From the NCBI GenBank assembly GCA_031180805.1, contig JAPSLL010000004.1, positions 1-36,542 on the forward strand: a stretch of 36,542 nucleotides of DNA. The letters are read 5' to 3'. The notes under the pieces were generated by a model. It was not told the DNA's origin. It did not search any database and worked only from the letters and a program-made list of their open reading frames with translations. Origin of the DNA: Bacillus sp. (in: firmicutes) (GTDB taxonomy: Bacteria; Bacillota; Bacilli; Bacillales; Bacillaceae). This document shows, piece by piece, positions 22,740-29,734 of the stretch; positions within the stretch are counted from its first letter, which is position 1; every line of letters begins with the position of its first letter. The position numbers and the translations under genes were made by a program.

Positions 22740-23864
22740 ATGAAAATTAAGTCGATAGAACCTACTCCTAGTCCTAATACAATGAAGGTGCTTTTGACAG
22801 AGGAGTTGCCTTCAGGTAAAAGCAATAATTATAAAAAGGATCAGGCAAACGAAGCTCCAGGTGTAATTGGAGAGATATTAAAAATAGAGGGCGTAAAAGG
22901 TGTTTATCATGTAGCAGATTTTTTAGCTGTTGAGAGAAATGCAAAATTTGATTGGAAGGATATTTTGGCACAGGTCCGCCAAGCATTTGGTGAAAACATT
23001 GAAGAAGGATATAATAATGAGCAAAATACTGATGAAGCATTTGGTGAAGTTAAGGTATTTGTCCAAATGTTCCATCAAATTCCTATGCAACTAAAGCTTA
23101 CCGATGGTTTAAAGGAAGAGCGTTTCGGACTGCCGGAACGTTTTAAAGAAGCTGTATTAGCTGCTCAACAAGCAAATGATAATATTGTGTTGGAGCGAAA
23201 GTGGAAGGAACATGGAGTAAGATATGGTGAGCTTGTTGACATCGGTAAAGAGGTTGTTGATGAAATCAGTGCAGCATATCCTAATGATCGACTTGAAAAA
23301 TTAATCCAAGCGGCTTCTGTGGAAAATCATGTGGAAAATCCAATTAGTAGAAAATCATACAAAGTAACATTAGATATGATGGATCATGAAGATTGGACTG
23401 TACGTTTTTCGCATTTAGATCAAATGGACCCAACAGAAGAAGATATACCAGTCTTAGAAAAAGCGTTAGATGATGAAAAGCCATCTATCAGAAGACTTGC
23501 TACAGTTTATTTAGGAATGATTGAAAAACCTAGCGTACTTCCTTTATTGTATAAAGCACTTAAGGATAAATCGGTGACTGTTAGAAGAACTGCGGGGGAT
23601 TGTTTATCTGATCTTGGAGATCCTCAAGCGATAGAACCGATGATTGAAGCATTAAAGGATAAAAATAAACTTGTTCGCTGGAGAGCTGCGATGTTTTTAT
23701 ATGAAGTTGGCGATGAAAAAGCTTTACCAGCCTTAAAGGCCGCAGAAGATGATTCTGAGTTTGAAGTGAGTATGCAAATAAAAATGGCTATAGAAAGAAT
23801 CGAAGGTGGAGAAGAAGCTAAAGGTTCGGTTTGGAAGCAAATGACTGAGAGTAGAAAGAGCTAA
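22740..23864 (+). CDS. ypgR: YpgR: Nfu N-terminal-like domain fused to HEAT repeats
   Basis: A 374-residue soluble protein. Residues 1-90 resemble the Nfu/NifU N-terminal scaffold domain (SIEPTPSPNTMKVLLTEELP, then IEGVKGVYHVADFLAVER). The CxxC iron-sulfur domain of true Nfu proteins is absent. Residues from about 205 to 360 form HEAT/PBS-lyase-like repeats (DDEKPSIRRLATVYLGMIE, DKSVTVRRTAGDCLSDLGDP, DKNKLVRWRAAMFLYEVGDE). The role is unknown; a scaffold in Fe-S or thiol metabolism would fit the domain and the next gene, brxB. AAAGGAG lies 9 bases before the ATG at 22740. Confidence 0.9.
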   Translation: MKIKSIEPTPSPNTMKVLLTEELPSGKSNNYKKDQANEAPGVIGEILKIEGVKGVYHVADFLAVERNAKFDWKDILAQVRQAFGENIEEGYNNEQNTDEAFGEVKVFVQMFHQIPMQLKLTDGLKEERFGLPERFKEAVLAAQQANDNIVLERKWKEHGVRYGELVDIGKEVVDEISAAYPNDRLEKLIQAASVENHVENPISRKSYKVTLDMMDHEDWTVRFSHLDQMDPTEEDIPVLEKALDDEKPSIRRLATVYLGMIEKPSVLPLLYKALKDKSVTVRRTAGDCLSDLGDPQAIEPMIEALKDKNKLVRWRAAMFLYEVGDEKALPALKAAEDDSEFEVSMQIKMAIERIEGGEEAKGSVWKQMTESRKS

Positions 23865-23946
23865 TCAAGTCAATACTGGATTACAGAAAAAATGATTTTT
23901 TAGTAAAAATAACGTGTAATTTAATAGAGGATTGGAGTGATTGTAT

Positions 23947-24381
23947 ATGTCAATGGCATATGAAGAATATATGAGACAAATCGTCAAACCGATGAGAGCT
24001 GAGTTAACAAATGCGGGTTTTGAAGAATTAACTTCCGCTGAAGAAGTTGAAAATTTTATGGAAAATGTAAATGGAACAACTTTAGTTGTAGTTAATTCAG
24101 TTTGTGGTTGTGCAGCAGGTTTAGCACGCCCTGCAGCAACACAAGCTGTATTACATGCTAGTAAAAAGCCTGACCAACTCGTAACAGTATTCGCAGGACA
24201 AGATAAAGAGGCAACAAGTAAAATGAGAGAATATTTTACGGGCTATGAGCCTTCATCTCCTTCAATGGCTCTGTTAAAAGGTAAAGAGGTTGTTCATTTC
24301 ATCCCAAGGCATGAAATCGAGGGGTATGGAATTGAAGAAATTATGCAAAACTTAGAAAATGCCTTTGCTAAAAATTGCTAA
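23947..24381 (+). CDS. brxB: Bacilliredoxin BrxB (YphP)
   Basis: A 144-residue thioredoxin-fold protein, nearly identical in pattern to B. subtilis YphP: MSMAYEEYMRQIVKPMRAEL, SVCGCAAGLARPAATQA, FAGQDKEATSKMREYFTGYE and SSPSMALLKGKEVVHFIPRH. The active-site CGC (Cys53, Cys55) removes bacillithiol from S-bacillithiolated proteins after oxidative stress. The organism is therefore expected to make bacillithiol. TGGAG lies 9 to 10 bases before the ATG at 23947; a TTG at 23941 is less likely. It follows ypgR by 82 bases on the same strand. Confidence 0.96.
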   Translation: MSMAYEEYMRQIVKPMRAELTNAGFEELTSAEEVENFMENVNGTTLVVVNSVCGCAAGLARPAATQAVLHASKKPDQLVTVFAGQDKEATSKMREYFTGYEPSSPSMALLKGKEVVHFIPRHEIEGYGIEEIMQNLENAFAKNC

Positions 24382-24390
24382 ACTGTAAAT

Positions 24391-24487
24391 GGGTGATAGA
24401 GAAGGAAAGACCTCTCAAGTAATAGCGACCAGTAATTAGAAAATGCTATTTCATGAGAACTACGCTTCTTTCGTGTCACCCCTTTTT
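24391..24487 (+). ncRNA. Candidate branched RNA structure with terminator, between brxB and ypiP
   Basis: GGGTGA (24391-24396) pairs with TCACCC (24476-24481), followed by TTTTT. Enclosed are three further possible hairpins: GAGAAGG/CCTCTC near 24399-24416, AATAGC/GCTATT at 24421-24450, and CATGAGAA/TTCTTTCGTG near 24452-24475. It may simply be a branched terminator for brxB, or a leader element that controls ypiP, whose start is 28 bases further on. No known riboswitch class was recognised. Confidence 0.4.
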
Positions 24488-24515
24488 ATATTGATAAAGA
24501 AAGTTGAGATGGAAC

Positions 24516-25289
24516 ATGATTGTTACAACCTCTGGAAGACCAAATAAATCTTCTATCTGCAAAGCAAAGGAAATAGCGATGCAATTGAACAAACCATTTA
24601 TGAATAGAAGCAAAAGATCGGTAGAGGAAATGAAACAATATTATGCACAAGATGTCCTTGTTGTCGGGAAAAATCGACTTGAATTGCATATTCTTCATTC
24701 AAATGAGCCATTGTTCTTTCATCCAAATTCAGCTATGTTTAGGATTAAAAGGCTTTTAAATCATGAGGAAGACCCTTTTTGCATTGCATGTAAACTTCAT
24801 GAAGGGGACACTTTTCTTGATTGTACACTTGGATTAGCCTCTGATAGTATTGTTGCAAGTTTTGTAGTTGGACAAGAGGGAATCGTTCAAGGGATAGAAG
24901 TGAATGAAATTTTAGCATATATCGTACATGAAGGATTAAAGCAATGGGAAACTGGGATAAAGAGTTTCGACAGTGCCATGAGGCGGATTAAGGTGAATAC
25001 AGGCAACCACTTTGATTTTTTACGGTCATATCCCGATAATTCCTTTGATGTTGTATATTTTGATCCGATGTTTGTTGAAACAATTAGTGATTCAAAGGGG
25101 ATTAGTCCATTAAGAAATATTGCGGACTATTCTCAGTTAAGTTTAGAAACTATTGAAGAAGCTAAACGCGTGGCAAAAAGGAGAATTGTATTAAAGGACC
25201 ATTGGAAAAGTCATCGTTTTATAGAGTATAATTTCACAGCCACCGTTCGGAAATCAGCAAAATTTCACTATGGTGTTATAGAAATTTAA
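24516..25289 (+). CDS. ypiP: SAM-dependent methyltransferase YpiP, RsmJ-like
   Basis: A 257-residue class I methyltransferase. The SAM-binding first motif is TFLDCTLGLASDSIVASF (about 99-116), the ribose-binding acidic residue is Glu128 in QGIEVNEILAY, and the catalytic-loop motif is VVYFDPMF (179-186). The DPMF motif and the order of elements resemble RsmJ-type rRNA guanine-N2 methyltransferases, so an RNA substrate is plausible. An N-terminal part of about 85 residues is specific to the Gram-positive family. The start at ATG 24516 gives MIVTTSGRPN; the ribosome binding site is weak (GAGATGG). It follows brxB after the putative RNA structure. Confidence 0.85.
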   Translation: MIVTTSGRPNKSSICKAKEIAMQLNKPFMNRSKRSVEEMKQYYAQDVLVVGKNRLELHILHSNEPLFFHPNSAMFRIKRLLNHEEDPFCIACKLHEGDTFLDCTLGLASDSIVASFVVGQEGIVQGIEVNEILAYIVHEGLKQWETGIKSFDSAMRRIKVNTGNHFDFLRSYPDNSFDVVYFDPMFVETISDSKGISPLRNIADYSQLSLETIEEAKRVAKRRIVLKDHWKSHRFIEYNFTATVRKSAKFHYGVIEI

Positions 25290-25327
25290 ATTAAGTAGAA
25301 TATAACATTATGGAGGTGTGTAAGACG

Positions 25328-25459
25328 ATGGCGAAACGAAAATCTGATCCATCAACAACTGGTCTTAGTTCTCCAAATGTTGAGGGGCAAGGCACAACAG
25401 AACATGAATCTAGAGGGAAACAAGTAGATTCAGCAAGAAAAAAGACAAAAAGAACGTAA
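25328..25459 (+). CDS. YuzL-like small basic protein, probably spore-associated
   Basis: A 43-residue hydrophilic protein: MAKRKSDPSTTGLSSPNVEG, then QGTTEHESRGKQVDSARKKT. The MAKRK.DPS..GLS...VEGQGTT pattern fits the YuzL family of Bacillus small proteins as I recall it. GGAGGTG precedes the ATG by 9 to 10 bases and a perfect terminator hairpin follows. The size and lack of hydrophobic residues suggest a spore-core or DNA-associated protein, but no function is established. It lies 38 bases after ypiP. Confidence 0.65.
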   Translation: MAKRKSDPSTTGLSSPNVEGQGTTEHESRGKQVDSARKKTKRT

Positions 25460-25460
25460 G

Positions 25461-25498
25461 TAAACAGGTGGATTGCATAAGTCCACCTGTTTATTTAC
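25461..25498 (+). terminator. Terminator of the YuzL-like gene
   Basis: TAAACAGGTGGA (25461-25472) pairs perfectly with TCCACCTGTTTA (25482-25493), followed by TTTA-rich sequence. It could also serve the convergent micropeptide gene. Confidence 0.8.
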
Positions 25499-25546
25499 GT
25501 TAAATTTTAGTAAAAAAGGAATTATAGCAAACAGATTTCTTAAATG

Positions 25547-25624
25547 TTAATCCGTAATTTCCACATAAATAAAGTAAGCGATCGTTAAAAAAGAAAGAAT
25601 AACAAAAATAGTCGTATAACTCAT
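25547..25624 (-). CDS. 25-residue single-span membrane micropeptide
   Basis: Encodes MSYTTIFVILSFLTIAYFIY followed by VEITD: an almost wholly hydrophobic helix with a short acidic end. GGAGG lies 6 bases before the ATG at 25624, an optimal arrangement that supports translation. It sits alone between the convergent YuzL-like gene and the divergent ypjP. Small single-span peptides of this kind are common in Bacillus sporulation and membrane-stress programmes, but no relative was recognised. Confidence 0.55.
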   Translation of the reverse strand: MSYTTIFVILSFLTIAYFIYVEITD

Positions 25625-25818
25625 TTAAATTCCTCCAATCTGAATATTATTAATATATGTATGTATCCATTATTTTAAACGTTTACTATCCTCATTTAAA
25701 GAGTTATTATACAGTATTTTCAAATTGATTTATTCTGCCTGTAATATATTTGATATATTCATATTTTAGCTAATATGTTAAAATATAGAGTATAAACGAA
25801 TTGGAAGGAAGAACGACG

Positions 25819-26415
25819 ATGAACAAATGGCTAAGGAAATCGCTTGTCATTTTATTCTCAATCGCTACATTCGGACTTGTAACACCTCCTGCATCGTTAG
25901 CTCTAACCGATAAGCCATCAGACGATTCTACTGAAAAAGTTTCGTTTTCAGATGATGTCATTGAGCAAGCTGCTTCACCCGTTGTTGAAGCGGAGCAGCC
26001 ATTTGAAAAAGAACAAATTTTAACGAATATATTAAATGAGGCGGAGGAAAAGTCTTTACTAAAATTCGGGGATAAAATAGGTGGAGTAATTGAAGATGAA
26101 TTTAAAGAAGTCATATTACCGAAAATGGAAGAGATTATTACATATTATTTAAATGAAGAATCTGATGAGCTTTTTGAACATCTTGAAGTATCTAAACCTT
26201 CAGGTGGAACAGGTGAAAAGATTTTTCATATTTATAATACAGAAACAGGTCAGGATGTATTAAGATTCCATGTCCGAAGAGAAAATCGTCCATTAGAAGG
26301 ATATTGGTTCAATTTCCATTATCATACTTATCATGATTCTTTCCAATCTCATAAGGATTTAGGCAGCATTTATTGGGATAAAAATACTCCTCCAAATTGG
26401 ATGGTATATAATTAA
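25819..26415 (+). CDS. ypjP: YpjP-like exported protein
   Basis: A 198-residue protein of the YpjP family. It has a Sec-type signal (KWLRKSLVILFSIATFGLV, ending near LALT), an acidic linker (residues 30-65), a helical middle (ILTNILNEAEEKSLLKFGDK) and a C-terminal domain with aromatic/His-rich GYWFNFHYHTYHDSF. Function unknown. AAGGAAG precedes the ATG at 25819. Two Pro-Pro motifs occur, VTPPAS at about 21-26 next to the signal and NTPPNW at about 189-194. This is of interest because the next gene encodes a Pro-Pro-endopeptidase-like protease. Confidence 0.85.
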   Translation: MNKWLRKSLVILFSIATFGLVTPPASLALTDKPSDDSTEKVSFSDDVIEQAASPVVEAEQPFEKEQILTNILNEAEEKSLLKFGDKIGGVIEDEFKEVILPKMEEIITYYLNEESDELFEHLEVSKPSGGTGEKIFHIYNTETGQDVLRFHVRRENRPLEGYWFNFHYHTYHDSFQSHKDLGSIYWDKNTPPNWMVYN

Positions 26416-26903
26416 AAATTTTACTTAAAACCGTTGTGAGTAAAAACACTAATAAAATAAAAAGAGATAGTAAGACAAATAGGAATGGAAGTAGTAATCC
26501 TTTCATTTTTATTTGTCTTTTTGTTTGTCTCCTTTCGAAGGATTGTGATTTTAAGTGGTTGTATTGGAAAAATGTGATACATGAAGATATAAGCAGATAT
26601 AAACTTATAGAAAGCTAATTGCTTCTTCTGCTAGCTAGCTCAAGTTTAAGGGGAATCAATTATTATGTTTGATAACAGCTTTCATTTTACAATAATAAGT
26701 TCAGCTTGTTAGCATTTCTCACCGTTATTATATTTTGATTGTTTTCACCACCCTATATAGGTTTTATTGGAAATTGTCTGGATATAGGATCATCTATTAA
26801 ATTATGATACTATAGAATTAGTAGACTCCTATTTTGATAAATAACCTCATTTCATTTTTTCACCTTTATATATATCTTTATACATCACGAAAGGAAGTAC
26901 ATC
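26416..26903. other. Gene-free interval between ypjP and the metalloprotease gene
   Basis: About 490 bases without a convincing gene. A 15-codon frame at 26665-26712 (MFDNSFHFTIISSAC) follows AAGGGGA and could be a leader peptide, but this is weak. In B. subtilis ypjQ follows ypjP; it is not here. No hairpin terminator of quality was seen. Confidence 0.45.
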
Positions 26904-27623
26904 ATGAAGAGAGCTATTTTTTTTATTTTGTTGATCTCTCTACCTATTTTTCCGATATATCAGCTAGTAAATGCAAGTCCAAATGGTGTTAAACTTTCAA
27001 CATATACTTTTCATTCAATAACATTCTCTAATCAAAAACCAGCTTTAGGTGAAATGATTTATTTACCAGAAACGGCCTTTAATGAAGCTCAAGTATTACT
27101 CATGATAAACAATCTAGAGAAAATTGATCATAATATATTAAAGCTTGCGGAAAAGCAAAAAATTAAGATTATTTTATTTCAAGGACGACTGACAGAATTA
27201 AATGGTTTAAGTAGATTTAAAGATAAAAAACCTAGGGGATATTCAGAATCTGATCCTACTTGGGATTCGGTTCCAGGTATGAGTGCAGATCGGGTGGTTT
27301 ATGCTAAGATAGGTCATAGTGAGTATGGGAAAGGGCATACTTCTATATCTCTAGAATTGCATGAAATTGCTCATGCGATTGATCGATATGTTTTTAATAA
27401 TGTAAGAGATAATCCACTATTTACTGAAATATGGAAGCTAGAGGTTAATCGAATTTTCCCATCTCAAGAATATTATCTTAACTATTCAGAGGAATATTTT
27501 GCTGAATCATTTGCTATGTTTTATTTTAGTCCTGAAACAAATAAAGAGCTTTTTGAAAAAGCGCCACATACATTTTCTTTTATTCAATCATTAGAAGAAG
27601 AAGCAGAAAAGCGTTTAAAATAG
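26904..27623 (+). CDS. Secreted Pro-Pro endopeptidase (PPEP)-like zinc metalloprotease, anthrax lethal-factor family
   Basis: A 239-residue exported protein with a signal peptide (residues 1-24, IFFILLISLPIFPIYQLVNA) and one catalytic domain. The zinc site is HEIAH (His153, Glu154, His157) and the third ligand is probably Glu197 in SEEYFAESFAMFY; Tyr190 is placed like the catalytic Tyr of PPEP-1. Flanking blocks WDSVPG, GKGHTSISLELHEIAHAID and the C-terminal KAPHTFSFIQSL match Clostridioides difficile PPEP-1 and the anthrax lethal factor catalytic domain. PPEPs cut between two prolines in surface proteins. AAAGGAAG precedes the ATG. Substrate unknown; no long adhesin lies nearby. It is followed 64 bases later by thyA. 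Confidence 0.88.
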   Translation: MKRAIFFILLISLPIFPIYQLVNASPNGVKLSTYTFHSITFSNQKPALGEMIYLPETAFNEAQVLLMINNLEKIDHNILKLAEKQKIKIILFQGRLTELNGLSRFKDKKPRGYSESDPTWDSVPGMSADRVVYAKIGHSEYGKGHTSISLELHEIAHAIDRYVFNNVRDNPLFTEIWKLEVNRIFPSQEYYLNYSEEYFAESFAMFYFSPETNKELFEKAPHTFSFIQSLEEEAEKRLK

Positions 27624-27687
27624 TATAGAAAAGTAAGCAAACATGGTAAAATATAAAAAGTATTTTTAGTTAGGGGATAGAAAAAAT

Positions 27688-28482
27688 ATGAAGCAATATT
27701 TAGATTTATGTAAACATGTTTTAGAAAATGGTGTTAAAAAAGAAGATCGAACAGGGACAGGTACGATTAGTACATTTGGTTATCAAATGAGATTTAATTT
27801 GCAAGAAGGCTTTCCTTTAATAACGACAAAGAAACTTCATACTAAGTCAATCATTCATGAATTGCTCTGGTTTTTGAAAGGTGATACAAATATAAAATAT
27901 CTTCAAGAGAACGGAGTAAGAATCTGGAATGAATGGGCTGATGAAAATGGTGAGTTAGGGCCAGTATATGGTCATCAATGGCGCTCATGGCCAGCTCATG
28001 ATGGAACTTCAATTGATCAAATCTCTAATGTTATTCACCAAATAAAAAATAACCCAGATTCAAGAAGATTAATTGTTTCAGCTTGGAATGTTGCAGATGT
28101 TGACAATATGGCATTGCCGCCGTGTCATTGTTTTTTCCAATTTTATGTAGCTGAAGGCAAATTATCTTGTCAATTATATCAACGTTCTGCAGATGTCTTT
28201 TTAGGTGTACCTTTTAATATTGCTTCCTATGCATTATTAGTTTATATGGTGGCTCAAGTTACAGATCTTGAAGTAGGTGAATTTGTTCATACTTTTGGTG
28301 ATGTTCATATTTACCTTAATCATTTAGAGCAAGTGAAAGAACAATTGCAAAGGGAACCTCGTCCATTACCGGTGTTAAAAATAAATAAGGATGTAAAATC
28401 GATCTTTAATTTTACGTTTGACGATTTTTCTATTGAAAATTATCACCCACACCCTCATATTAAAGGAGTTGTAAGTGTGTGA
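27688..28482 (+). CDS. thyA: Thymidylate synthase ThyA
   Basis: A 264-residue homodimeric enzyme converting dUMP to dTMP with methylene-tetrahydrofolate. Length and motifs are of the E. coli-like type: [51 protein letters not shown] and the nucleophile Cys146 in [12 protein letters not shown]. The C-terminus is [20 protein letters not shown] precedes the ATG. It overlaps dfrA by 4 bases, coupling dTMP synthesis to regeneration of the folate it consumes. This is the B. subtilis thyB-dfrA arrangement. Confidence 0.97.
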   Translation: MKQYLDLCKHVLENGVKKEDRTGTGTISTFGYQMRFNLQEGFPLITTKKLHTKSIIHELLWFLKGDTNIKYLQENGVRIWNEWADENGELGPVYGHQWRSWPAHDGTSIDQISNVIHQIKNNPDSRRLIVSAWNVADVDNMALPPCHCFFQFYVAEGKLSCQLYQRSADVFLGVPFNIASYALLVYMVAQVTDLEVGEFVHTFGDVHIYLNHLEQVKEQLQREPRPLPVLKINKDVKSIFNFTFDDFSIENYHPHPHIKGVVSV

Positions 28483-28970
28483 TATCTTTATTACTAGCAA
28501 TGGATACGAATCGCTTAATTGGAAGGGAAAATCAACTACCTTGGCATTTACCAAAGGACTTAGCCTATTTTAAACGAATGACGATGAATCATAAAATCGT
28601 CATGGGCCGTAAAACCTTTGATTCAATCGGTAGACCTTTACCAGGTAGAGAAAATATTATTTTAACGAGAGATAAACAATTTTCTCGTAACGATTGCCTC
28701 ATTATCCATTCAATGGATGAATTGCTTGAACTATCTAGGCAATATGATGAGGAGATTTTTGTTATTGGTGGTGCAGAGATTTTTAAAGAAATTTTACCTC
28801 ATTCTGATCGCTTGTATATAACACATATTTATCATGAATTTGAGGGTGATACATATTTTCCAGAAACAAATGATGAAGACTGGAAAGTTATATCACGTGA
28901 GGTAGGGGAGACTGATGATAAAAATCCTTACCATTTTGAATTTGTCGTTTATGAGCGGAAAAATAAGTAG
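28479..28970 (+). CDS. dfrA: Dihydrofolate reductase
   Basis: A 163-residue enzyme reducing dihydrofolate to tetrahydrofolate with NADPH. Motifs: [20 protein letters not shown] with the active-site [28 protein letters not shown] and [14 protein letters not shown]. The catalytic acid is the Asp in [12 protein letters not shown] start overlaps the thyA stop (GTGA). It is followed by a strong terminator shared with the convergent yplQ. Chromosomal housekeeping type; no resistance-type change could be judged. Confidence 0.97.
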   Translation: MISLLLAMDTNRLIGRENQLPWHLPKDLAYFKRMTMNHKIVMGRKTFDSIGRPLPGRENIILTRDKQFSRNDCLIIHSMDELLELSRQYDEEIFVIGGAEIFKEILPHSDRLYITHIYHEFEGDTYFPETNDEDWKVISREVGETDDKNPYHFEFVVYERKNK

Positions 28971-28980
28971 TTAAACAAAA

Positions 28981-29020
28981 AAAGGCGTTCTCACGGTTTA
29001 AAGTGTGAGAACGCCTTTTA
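28981..29020. terminator. Bidirectional terminator between dfrA and yplQ
   Basis: AAAGGCGTTCTCAC (28981-28994) pairs perfectly with GTGAGAACGCCTTT (29005-29018), with A/T tracts on both sides. Confidence 0.93.
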
Positions 29021-29032
29021 CATATTTTATAT

Positions 29033-29674
29033 TTAAGGGAGTAAATAAAAGAAAACAGAAAAGAAATGAAATATACTGCCTGCTAATACAAATAGATGCC
29101 AAATTGCGTGATGATATTTAAAACCTCTCCATACATAAAATACTGCCCCAATTGTATAAAGTAAACCTCCGATAACGAGTAAAATCACACCAGGTGTAGG
29201 GACGTATGAAATGATATGGTTCCAAGCAAATACGATTAACCATCCCATAATGACATACATTATCGTTGAAAAGAATAAATATTTCTTAACAAAAAAAGAT
29301 TTAAATATCGTTCCTGCTATTGCTAGTCCCCAAACAATTCCAAATAGCGTCCAACCGACCCAGCCTTTAACAGCAATAAATAAGAAAGGTGTATAGGTTC
29401 CTGCAATAAAAAAGTAAATTGCCGAATGATCGAGAATTTCAAAGAAATCCTTCGCTTTTCCAGCTGGAAAGCTATGGACGAGAGTAGAAGCAGTATATAG
29501 AAGTAGCATTGTTACCCCAAAAACGGTAAAGCTTACGATATGCCATGCTGTTCCATATAATGAGGAGTAGACAACCAATAAAACAAGTGCTGCAATGCTT
29601 AATATTCCGCCAATTCCGTGAGTAATGGAATTAGCAATTTCTTCACCTTTTGAAAATGTATGTGTGTTTGCCAT
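29033..29674 (-). CDS. yplQ: Hemolysin III / PAQR-family membrane protein YplQ
   Basis: A 213-residue protein with seven membrane spans. Family landmarks: the N-terminal FSKGEEIANSITHGIGGILS, a central YTASTLVHSFPAGKAKDFFE followed by LDHSAIYFFIAGTYTPFLFI, and a C-terminal YHHAIWHLFVLAGSIFHFFS. The Ser/His/Asp residues in these motifs form the metal site of PAQR-type (adiponectin-receptor-like) proteins, suggesting lipid-hydrolase activity rather than a true toxin. GGAG precedes the ATG by 6 bases. It lies downstream of yplP on the same strand, 60 bases away. Confidence 0.93.
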   Translation of the reverse strand: MANTHTFSKGEEIANSITHGIGGILSIAALVLLVVYSSLYGTAWHIVSFTVFGVTMLLLYTASTLVHSFPAGKAKDFFEILDHSAIYFFIAGTYTPFLFIAVKGWVGWTLFGIVWGLAIAGTIFKSFFVKKYLFFSTIMYVIMGWLIVFAWNHIISYVPTPGVILLVIGGLLYTIGAVFYVWRGFKYHHAIWHLFVLAGSIFHFFSVFFYLLP

Positions 29675-29734
29675 GAAAAGCTCCTTTCAAATATATGATT
29701 TTTTATTGAATAGAAAATGGGTATTACATTTTTA

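Noticed and set aside
26309-26506. A minus-strand frame encoding a very hydrophobic 65-residue peptide overlapping the end of ypjP
   Set aside because: No ribosome binding site at a suitable distance, and most of it is antisense to the conserved C-terminus of ypjP; the hydrophobic part comes from low-complexity AT-rich DNA.
26436-26618. A plus-strand frame of 60 codons after ypjP
   Set aside because: It starts with GTG without a ribosome binding site and has biased, low-complexity composition unlike its neighbours.
26665-26712. A 15-codon frame after AAGGGGA in the ypjP-protease gap
   Set aside because: Too short to judge and not linked to any downstream terminator/antiterminator structure; mentioned only as a possible leader peptide.
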